This document shows, one piece after another, positions 15,790-21,534 of a stretch of 21,534 nucleotides of DNA (positions are counted from its first letter, which is position 1; each line of letters begins with the position of its first letter). Origin of the DNA: Euryarchaeota archaeon UBA550 (lineage in GTDB: Archaea; Thermoplasmatota; Poseidoniia; Poseidoniales; Poseidoniaceae). The notes beneath the pieces are model-generated. The model was not told the DNA's origin, searched no databases, and saw only the letters and a list, made by a program, of their open reading frames with translations. The stretch is taken from the NCBI GenBank assembly GCA_002506705.1, contig DAYA01000079.1, positions 1 through 21,534 on the forward strand, in the 5' to 3' direction. The translations under genes and the position numbers were made by a program.

Positions 15790-16582
15790 CACCTTTGTGG
15801 GCTGCTAATATCTCTGCTAGTACTGCAATTGCAATTTCTTCCGGGCTCTCAGCACCTATTGCAAGACCAATCGGGCAATTGACTCCATCAAGGGTTTCTT
15901 GGTCGACACCCGCTTCAAGTGCAACATTAGTGAACGCTTTCCACTTTGACTTGGAGCCAATTACTCCTAGTCTCCCCGCATAACCCTTGGAGAGCAAACC
16001 AAGAAGACGTTCCTCATCTTCTTTCCAATCATGACCAAGCAGAAGGATATCACTGAATCGTGAAAGTGTTTCTTTCGTCTCACTTTCAAGGAAATCCTGC
16101 GGACAAGAATGATGGGTCTCTGTCGCACCTTCAAGTGTGGCATAATCAGCTCTGGAATCCTGAACTGAGTATTTCCAATCAAGTGGAATACAGGCTTCTG
16201 CTATCGCTTTAGCGCAATGTCCCCCTCCCATCAGAAGTATGTGTGGCATCGGAATCAGTACCTCCAAGGCGACCGTCACCCGGCCGCCACAAAGGCTGTC
16301 CAGAGGTTGCACCTCATAGCCCTTAGCACCCTTGTTCAATCCGTAAGTTATGACTTCTCCACATGGTTTAGAGGCTTCAGAAATCAACTCTCTAAGCCTT
16401 GAAATCACTTTCATTTCCAAGCCTGCACCTCCGACCGTGCCCACTAAATCTGACTCGGTCAAAGCAAGCCTAGCGCCCGCTTTACCTGGAACTGAACCGG
16501 ATGTATCGACTACACTTGCAATCGCTACTTTGCGATTCAGGGAAAGTTGGTCAAGGGACCACTGCAAAACCCTCGCTGTCAC
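15779..16582 (-). CDS. xdhC: XdhC/CoxI-family molybdenum hydroxylase maturation protein
   Basis: A 267-residue protein with both halves of the family. The N-terminal XdhC/CoxI part has VDTSGSVPGKAGARLAL and GTVGGAGLE, then CGGRVTV; the C-terminal Rossmann part has LLMGGGHCAKAIAEA, IGSKSKW and the closing NCPIGLAIGAESPEEIAIAVLAEI motif. XdhC binds molybdenum cofactor, supports its sulfuration and delivers it to xanthine dehydrogenase-family apoenzymes. The start is GTG at 16582, overlapping the mocA-like stop as GTGA, with GGAGGGA (16588-16594) five bases ahead. The last gene of the antiporter-acyl-CoA dehydrogenase-mocA-xdhC run. Its only visible client is the hydroxylase operon at 3180-7512. 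Length is typical. Confidence 0.92.
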   Translation of the reverse strand: MTARVLQWSLDQLSLNRKVAIASVVDTSGSVPGKAGARLALTESDLVGTVGGAGLEMKVISRLRELISEASKPCGEVITYGLNKGAKGYEVQPLDSLCGGRVTVALEVLIPMPHILLMGGGHCAKAIAEACIPLDWKYSVQDSRADYATLEGATETHHSCPQDFLESETKETLSRFSDILLLGHDWKEDEERLLGLLSKGYAGRLGVIGSKSKWKAFTNVALEAGVDQETLDGVNCPIGLAIGAESPEEIAIAVLAEILAAHKGVNL

Positions 16583-17121
16583 TGTAGTCCCTCCAAATCG
16601 GCGGGTGTGTCGATGTTCATATGTTCGCCGGGAGCATCAATTTTTGAGATAGTTATGCTTTCTCGCAGGGATGCGTCTTTCGGCAAAGATAGGATTTTGT
16701 CGATTTCACACAGCATTAATGGATGACCTGATGGCTTTGGAGACGTGTTTTCATTGCAGTCAATTAAGGCTTCAACTGTTTGTAAATTCCATCCACAACG
16801 GTCGACTGGACTTACAAGTACCCGTCTTGGCGTACGGCCTAATTCACTTACCAATGAGACAAGACCGATTTGTAGAGAACCTGTTCTTCCCTCTTCGGGA
16901 GAAGGATTGACCACCACTATTGCACCGTCACATTCCAGCATTACATCAACCTGTAATTCATACCTAGTTACAACAAAAATAGGTGAGCAGCCACTTTCTG
17001 TTAGGATTCTTGTTGCACGAGCAACAAGAGATTCGCCATTCCATTTCACTAGCGCCTTAGGTTGGCCTAATCTGCTGGATGCACCAGCTGCCAACACTAT
17101 GGCAGGCACGCCTTTCGCCAT
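16579..17121 (-). CDS. MocA/MobA-like molybdopterin nucleotidyltransferase
   Basis: A 180-residue NTP-transferase-3 family protein. The nucleotide-binding loop is AIVLAAGASSRLGQPKAL (residues 7-24), followed by VSPVDRCGW, GHPLML and a closing NIDTPADLEGL, all in the order seen in MocA, which joins CMP to molybdopterin to give the cytosine dinucleotide used by molybdenum hydroxylases. A MobA (GMP) role is less likely given the adjacent xdhC. The TTG at 17154 is open and would overlap the upstream gene, but the family begins just before AIVLAAG, favouring ATG 17121, five bases after the acyl-CoA dehydrogenase stop. In place of the usual PVDxPx motif there is PVDRCG. Confidence 0.85.
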   Translation of the reverse strand: MAKGVPAIVLAAGASSRLGQPKALVKWNGESLVARATRILTESGCSPIFVVTRYELQVDVMLECDGAIVVVNPSPEEGRTGSLQIGLVSLVSELGRTPRRVLVSPVDRCGWNLQTVEALIDCNENTSPKPSGHPLMLCEIDKILSLPKDASLRESITISKIDAPGEHMNIDTPADLEGLQ

Positions 17122-17125
17122 AGGC

Positions 17126-18274
17126 TCACAAATCCTTGGTAATTTCACGACCAATGATCATTCTCTGGACTTGACTGCTTCCTTCGTAAATTTGCATGAC
17201 TTTAGCTCCACGCATCAGTCTCGCAACCGGATATTCCTCAGAGTAGCCATATCCACCATACACTTGAACTGCATCTGTTGCAACTTCCATTGCAGTGTCT
17301 GAAGCGAATCTCTTGGCGTGGGCTGCAGATTCCGTATTTCTGACACCTGCATCACCATCAGCAGCTGATTTCCATGTCAGCATTCTTGATGCTTCGATTT
17401 TTGTTTTCATGTCTGCTAGCATGAATTGGATAGCTTGGTGGCGATGCAGAGGCTTACCAAATGTCTGCCTTTCTCCAGAATACTGGAGTGCATGCTCGTA
17501 AGCAGCTCTAGCAAGACCTGTAGCGTGTGCAGCGATATTTGGTCTTGACATATCGAATGCCTTCATTGCATTCATCCAGCCACCGGATTCAGAGCCACCG
17601 ACTAAATTCTCGGCAGGAACTCTCATGTCATCAAAGGAAATTGAACGTGTATCCGAGCATCTCTGGCCCATATTGTTCTCCTTCTTCCCTAGAGATAATC
17701 CCTCAGAATCAGCATCAACAATGAAACCTGACATTCCCTTGTATCCAGCGTCAGGGTCGGTTTTGGCTAAAACGAAGAACCAGTCTGCCTTACCTGCTCC
17801 GGTAATCCACATCTTTGATCCGTTGATTACGTAATCATCGCCGTCTCTTACTGCCAGTGTTTTGCAAGCAGCGACATCTGAACCTGCTCCTGGCTCAGTG
17901 ACAGCATAGGAGGCCAGTGCACCTTCTTCTGCAACCATTCGCAAATACTTGTCCTTCTGCTCATGAGTAGCTCCAGTGATTACAGGAGCACAGGCCAGAC
18001 TTGTAGCGTAGGCAGCGGTAGCAAAACCTGGGTCACCCCAAGCCAATTCCTCGTTGACGAGAACTTCTTCCATAATTCCTAGACCCGGCCCACCATAGTC
18101 TTCAGAGATGTGTAAATTGAGCAACCCCATTTCGTGTGCTGCGTTGATTGCGTCTTTTGGATACTCAGAATTTAGGTCCCAGTGTTCTGCATTCGGTCTA
18201 ATTTCATCGACTGCGAATTCGTGAGCAAGTTCTCGCAGCATTAGTTGCATCTCATCAAGTTGGAAGTCGACCAT
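17126..18274 (-). CDS. Acyl-CoA dehydrogenase
   Basis: A 382-residue flavoprotein of normal length. From the ATG at 18274: N-terminal helical domain, then YAVTEPGAGSD (about 123-133) and WITGAGKADWFFV (FAD and substrate contacts), MGQRCSDT, RQTFGKPLHRHQAIQF, QVYGGYGYSEEYPVARLMR and IYEGSSQVQR with Glu364 as the expected catalytic base. It takes two hydrogens from the alpha-beta carbons of an acyl-CoA and passes electrons to ETF. The short/medium-chain or branched-chain substrate cannot be told. A start at 18319 is open, but GGGAG at about 18279-18283 supports 18274. It sits 41 bases after the antiporter and 4 bases before the mocA-like gene, so it shares their message. Confidence 0.93.
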   Translation of the reverse strand: MVDFQLDEMQLMLRELAHEFAVDEIRPNAEHWDLNSEYPKDAINAAHEMGLLNLHISEDYGGPGLGIMEEVLVNEELAWGDPGFATAAYATSLACAPVITGATHEQKDKYLRMVAEEGALASYAVTEPGAGSDVAACKTLAVRDGDDYVINGSKMWITGAGKADWFFVLAKTDPDAGYKGMSGFIVDADSEGLSLGKKENNMGQRCSDTRSISFDDMRVPAENLVGGSESGGWMNAMKAFDMSRPNIAAHATGLARAAYEHALQYSGERQTFGKPLHRHQAIQFMLADMKTKIEASRMLTWKSAADGDAGVRNTESAAHAKRFASDTAMEVATDAVQVYGGYGYSEEYPVARLMRGAKVMQIYEGSSQVQRMIIGREITKDL

Positions 18275-18315
18275 GTTACTCCCACAAAGCCATTCAGCAT
18301 AAGCAGTACTGTTAA

Positions 18316-19455
18316 TCAAATCACGAGGTAGCCTTGCCTTTGTAATTCAATTGCAATTAAGAATAGGAGATAGAACGTAATCAAGATACTACCTTCCCAT
18401 CTACTGAACTGGAAACCAGTCCACATCATTCCCAAACATAGCGATACACCAAGCAAAGTTGCTGGGATAATGAGATACATTGTAAGTTCGTATGAAGCAT
18501 CCGTTAGTGAGATTGGAGAGACTAATGCAGCAATCCCAATGGAGAGTAGTGGGTCGGTTATGTTGGAGCCGATAAGTGTACCAATCGCAACACCCTGACT
18601 CTTTCTAACCGCAACCATTGCCACCGTTAACTCTGGAAGTGAGGTTCCTAATCCAGACATAGTTGAACCGACTATAGCATGTGGTACATTCAACTTGTAC
18701 GCAATTTCTGCTGCATACTTCACCAACTCATTTGCAGCGTAAACAGCTAGAGATAATCCGACTACTACCATGACGAAGTAAGCCGTTCCTGTCCAACTAA
18801 AATCAGCCTTCTTCACTCCATCGATAGCCTTCTGCTCATCTTCTCTAATCTTGTCTGTATCACTCAACAACCACGTCAAGTAAAGACCGTAAATTAGCAC
18901 CAGAATACCACCTTCAATTCGAGAAAGTCCACCTCCTTCCCACAACAGTGCGGTCAACAACACGACAGACATCAACATCAGTAGTCCGTCCCTCTTTAGC
19001 CATGCAGGCCTTATCTCTAGAGGTTTGAAAGCGACCACTATCCCTAGAACTAGTGTAATTTGCACTAGAACAGAACCGTAGATATTTCCAACTGCTAGAT
19101 CCATCAGTGCCGGATCACTTCCTGAACCTGCTGAAGCGGTGGCTGTGACCAAAATTTCTGGCAGTGATGTTCCAATACTGACGATTGTCAAACCGATTAC
19201 AACCTCTGCCATTCCAGCCCTTCGTGCGAGTCCCTTTGCACCCTCCACGAAGAAATCAGCAGATGTTATCAGGAGGGCCAATGCTATGATTATCAAAATA
19301 ATTAGAATTCCAATATTCGTCCAGTCATTTTTTGCTGTTATTCCACCAAGAATTGCTAGAGTGAGGAATAGCGCAAACGAAATCAGAAGGGCATTCCACT
19401 GAAGCAGAGAGGCTATACCCTGCCTAGGAACCTCTTCCGCCATAATTATGCTCAA
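18316..19455 (-). CDS. Na+/Ca2+ exchanger-family (CaCA) cation antiporter
   Basis: A 379-residue protein with an extra N-terminal span (about 20-40) and about ten core spans in two inverted halves. Alpha repeat 1 is GLTIVSIGTSLPEILV (Glu100) with GNIYGSVLVQ (123-132); alpha repeat 2 is GSTMSGLGTSLPELTV (Glu275) with GTLIGSNITDPLL (292-304). The GTSLPE glutamates are the core ion ligands. By alignment with the Methanocaldococcus exchanger, Asp301 matches its Asp240, while Gln132 replaces Asn81. A charged loop lies between the halves (about 198-218). It likely exports Ca2+ using Na+ or H+. The start shown is TTG 19455, which has GAGGAG (19462-19467) ahead; ATG 19443 is the alternative. First gene of a four-gene run. 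Confidence 0.9.
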   Translation of the reverse strand: MSIIMAEEVPRQGIASLLQWNALLISFALFLTLAILGGITAKNDWTNIGILIILIIIALALLITSADFFVEGAKGLARRAGMAEVVIGLTIVSIGTSLPEILVTATASAGSGSDPALMDLAVGNIYGSVLVQITLVLGIVVAFKPLEIRPAWLKRDGLLMLMSVVLLTALLWEGGGLSRIEGGILVLIYGLYLTWLLSDTDKIREDEQKAIDGVKKADFSWTGTAYFVMVVVGLSLAVYAANELVKYAAEIAYKLNVPHAIVGSTMSGLGTSLPELTVAMVAVRKSQGVAIGTLIGSNITDPLLSIGIAALVSPISLTDASYELTMYLIIPATLLGVSLCLGMMWTGFQFSRWEGSILITFYLLFLIAIELQRQGYLVI

Positions 19456-19480
19456 CTGAAACTCCTCTTTGATGGTTACG

Positions 19481-19490
19481 AAATATATAG
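19481..19490. promoter_or_regulatory. Shared TATA-like box between antiporter and aquaporin
   Basis: AAATATATAG reads as a good TATA box rightward and as CTATATATTT leftward. It lies 41 bases before the aquaporin start and 31 bases before the antiporter start in a 71-base gap, and is the only such element there. Confidence 0.55.
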
Positions 19491-19526
19491 AGAAAAATCA
19501 TACACATCTTTCTTCTGAGAAAGACT

Positions 19527-20120
19527 GTGTGGAATAGGTACCTATCCGAATTTTGTGGTACCTTTTTGATGGTACTACTCGGCTGTGGCTCGGTCGCATT
19601 AGGATGGAATTCTCTTGCAGTTAGCCTTACATTTGGATTTGCAGTATTCACTGCGATTATGATTTTTCAACCAATTTCAGGAGCCCATATCAATCCTGCT
19701 GTATCCATTGCTTTTGCCGCAAATGGTGATTTGGAGAAGGAAGCACTTCCGGGATATATCATAGCTCAGTGTTTTGGAGGGTGGTTAGCTGCAGTGGTAG
19801 TTGTCTCTGGTGCAACATCACCTGCAGTAGGATATGCACAGTCTTGGGGAATTGAAATCGCAATCACTCTCCTACTGATGTATTCCATACACGTATTGGT
19901 TAGAAAAGAGGCAAACCTGTTTGCCCTTGCATTTGGTGTGGGATTGATGGTAGCAATACTTGCTTACTGCTTTGGTGGATTCACAGGTGCCAGCATGAAT
20001 CCTGCTCGAACCCTCGGTCCAAACATAGTTACTGGAGAGGGTGACTTGATTCTATATATCGTTGCACCTGTTATCGGAGCAGTGCTTGCTAACTTTATCC
20101 CTGAACCACTTGACGAATAG
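19527..20120 (+). CDS. Aquaporin / MIP-family channel, short form
   Basis: A 197-residue channel, shorter than the usual 230-280, with six hydrophobic spans and both half-helices: GAHINPAVS (NPA at 56-58) and GASMNPARTLGP (NPA at 158-160, Arg161). Loops are very short. Aligned by eye to E. coli AqpZ, the selectivity filter is Phe36, Ala146, Ala155, Arg161, in place of Phe-His-Thr-Arg, so the pore should be wider and less strictly water-selective; it does not match GlpF either. The start is GTG at 19527 with a weak ribosome site. Beginning at WNRYLSEFCGT fits the family, which starts just before this helix. Its end overlaps the convergent E1 gene by 26 bases. Confidence 0.92.
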   Translation: MWNRYLSEFCGTFLMVLLGCGSVALGWNSLAVSLTFGFAVFTAIMIFQPISGAHINPAVSIAFAANGDLEKEALPGYIIAQCFGGWLAAVVVVSGATSPAVGYAQSWGIEIAITLLLMYSIHVLVRKEANLFALAFGVGLMVAILAYCFGGFTGASMNPARTLGPNIVTGEGDLILYIVAPVIGAVLANFIPEPLDE

Positions 20121-21534
20121 CTTTCACAACGTGTTCCAAACTCGGAACAGTGTGGTTTTCAAGTGGCGGAGCGAAAGGCACAGGAGTATCTAATGCGCCA
20201 ATTACCAAAGGCGCAGATTCCAATGCATAGAACGCTTCTTCCATGATTCTGGATTGCATTGAGTGGCCAATGCCACCAAACCACTGTCCTTCTTGGAGTA
20301 CGACAAGACGGCCTGTTCTGGTAACGCTTGAGACACATGTCTCTGCATCGAATGGGATGAGTGTCCTTACATCGATAATTTCCACTTCGATGTCTTCCTT
20401 TGCTAGTTCATCAGCTGCAAGTTTGGCTATGTGCAACATTGCACCCCAAGTAACCAATGTGATGTCTCTGCCACCTCTAACCACACCTGCCTTTCCGATT
20501 TTGAGGCGATTGCCTGATTCAATTGCATCCTTGACAGGTTGAGTGTCGACCTTTTGGTTGATATTTTGACCCCAACCAGTTAGACCTCCACGCAGGCCGT
20601 AAAGACCGATGTGCTCAAGGAACATTACAGGGTCATCCAACTCTGCAGCTTCTCTCAGGAGGTCATATGCATCTTGAGGAGTGCCCGGAGCTACAACTAC
20701 CAATCCTGGGTCATTTGCGTACCATGACTCGATCATGTTTGCGTGGAACGGTCCACTTCGAGTTCTTGCACCTAGTGGAACACGGATTGTAAGAGGCACG
20801 TTTGCACCCCATCTCCAACGTAGCATTGCTGCATTATTCAACAGAGCGTTGTGTGCGAGGGCAGCGAACCCGCCGAATTGAATCTCAGCCATAGGTCGCA
20901 TACCAGATAGCGCTGCACCTGTTGCGGAGTGAATTATGACCGCTTCACAAAGAGGCATGTCCAAAAGTTTGTCTTGATGTCCGTTTGCTTTGAGTGGAAT
21001 GTTCATTCCAAACGCTCCGGCAACTTCCATGTCCTCTCCCATGAATATTGTAGAATCGCCATATTGTTCTGCAATATCACACATTGCCTGCTGAATAGCT
21101 CTTGAATAAGTCCATCCTCCACTTTCAGCGTAATCAAGTAAGCATTCGCCTACATCGAGTACTGCTTTGTGTTCTGCGTGTATTGTCGAACCTGATAATC
21201 GGATGAGATGATCCTCGTGAGTATCCGCGTCATGCAGTGATGTGATTCCTTTTGTCACGGTTGTTGGGTCCGCCCAATCCATTTCTTCGACGTGTTTTCT
21301 TGCAGCGTCTAATAACTCAGATTCTTCTTCTTCCATCTGCTCCAATTCTTCTTCGCTAATTCCTAGAGATAGCAGCAAGTTTCTATGAGTCGGGATTGGA
21401 TCTTTATTTTCCCAATAGGTTAGAAGGTCTCTGTCGACATAACCCGGCGGGGTTCCAGAAGGCGCACCAAGGTAAAGGTCATCGTGATGATGAGCGTGTC
21501 CACAACCTCTCATTGTCTCAACATGGATTAGGGT
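20095..21534 (-). CDS. Fused alpha-beta E1 component of a 2-oxoacid dehydrogenase (N-terminal part beyond right edge)
   Basis: The frame runs open to the window end (TLIHVET before the first ATG at 21513), so the start lies outside. The first 110 or so residues look like the C-terminus of an E1 alpha chain: LIHVETMRGCGHAHHHDD, RDLLTYWENKDPI and a Glu-rich helix. After a linker, an E1 beta chain follows: AIQQAMCDIAEQ, FMGEDMEVAGAFGMN, MPLCEAVIIHSATGAALSG, EIQFGGFAALAHN, then the transketolase C-terminal domain (ITLVTWGAMLH, VEIIDVRTLIPFDAE). Such single-chain E1 proteins decarboxylate branched-chain 2-oxoacids or pyruvate with thiamine diphosphate, feeding a lipoyl E2. The thiamine motif of the alpha part lies outside the window. 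Branched-chain oxoacid or acetoin/pyruvate specificity is open. Confidence 0.88.
   Translation of the reverse strand, partial: TLIHVETMRGCGHAHHHDDLYLGAPSGTPPGYVDRDLLTYWENKDPIPTHRNLLLSLGISEEELEQMEEEESELLDAARKHVEEMDWADPTTVTKGITSLHDADTHEDHLIRLSGSTIHAEHKAVLDVGECLLDYAESGGWTYSRAIQQAMCDIAEQYGDSTIFMGEDMEVAGAFGMNIPLKANGHQDKLLDMPLCEAVIIHSATGAALSGMRPMAEIQFGGFAALAHNALLNNAAMLRWRWGANVPLTIRVPLGARTRSGPFHANMIESWYANDPGLVVVAPGTPQDAYDLLREAAELDDPVMFLEHIGLYGLRGGLTGWGQNINQKVDTQPVKDAIESGNRLKIGKAGVVRGGRDITLVTWGAMLHIAKLAADELAKEDIEVEIIDVRTLIPFDAETCVSSVTRTGRLVVLQEGQWFGGIGHSMQSRIMEEAFYALESAPLVIGALDTPVPFAPPLENHTVPSLEHVVKAIRQVVQG

Noticed and set aside
19139..19402. Plus-strand open frame inside the antiporter gene
   Set aside because: It lies antisense to conserved alpha repeat 1 and has no independent support.

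Overview
The window is a dense stretch of prokaryotic chromosome with 16 genes, two of them cut by the window edges. No gap between genes exceeds 125 bases. It holds no tRNA, rRNA, CRISPR array or insertion sequence that I can see. It most resembles a marine planktonic euryarchaeon of the Poseidoniales (Marine Group II) type. The signs are TATA-like boxes at archaeal spacing, Shine-Dalgarno sites of the GGAGGTGA kind, a surface protein with an archaeosortase-like tail, a membrane-anchored subtilase, a MoxR/DUF4350 pair, and a bacterial-type lipid acyltransferase. This assignment is inference; no marker gene in the window proves it.

Layout. (1) 1-2046, minus strand: a DUF4350 membrane protein followed by a MoxR-type AAA+ ATPase with a long Pro/Ala leader, cut by the left edge. 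(2) 2197-7512, minus strand: a tightly coupled operon for a three-subunit molybdenum hydroxylase (2Fe-2S subunit, molybdopterin subunit, FAD subunit). The FAD subunit carries the extra cysteine loop that holds a [4Fe-4S] cluster in 4-hydroxybenzoyl-CoA reductase. A secreted, C-terminally anchored protein overlaps the operon's 3' end by 4 bases. (3) 7627-9003, minus strand: a PlsC-like acyltransferase with a membrane C-terminal half, divergent from (4) 9106-15789, plus strand: a membrane-anchored subtilisin-like protease, a 1366-residue protein with about 35 membrane spans and an acidic tail (no family recognised), and an oligoribonuclease (Orn). (5) 15779-19455, minus strand: a Na+/Ca2+-exchanger-family antiporter, an acyl-CoA dehydrogenase, a MocA-like molybdopterin nucleotidyltransferase and XdhC. 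(6) 19527-20120, plus strand: a short aquaporin, divergent from the antiporter across a 71-base promoter gap. (7) 20095-21534, minus strand: the C-terminal part of a fused alpha-beta E1 subunit of a 2-oxoacid dehydrogenase, cut by the right edge.

How the parts may work together: XdhC and the MocA-like enzyme are the usual maturation partners of molybdenum hydroxylases of the cytosine-dinucleotide type, so they probably serve the operon 8 kb away. Their co-transcription with an acyl-CoA dehydrogenase, and the 4-hydroxybenzoyl-CoA-reductase-type architecture, together hint at a CoA-thioester substrate, but the substrate cannot be read from sequence. The most notable items are this [4Fe-4S]-type molybdenum hydroxylase, the giant uncharacterised membrane protein, the oligoribonuclease in a probable archaeon, and the PlsC-like acyltransferase.
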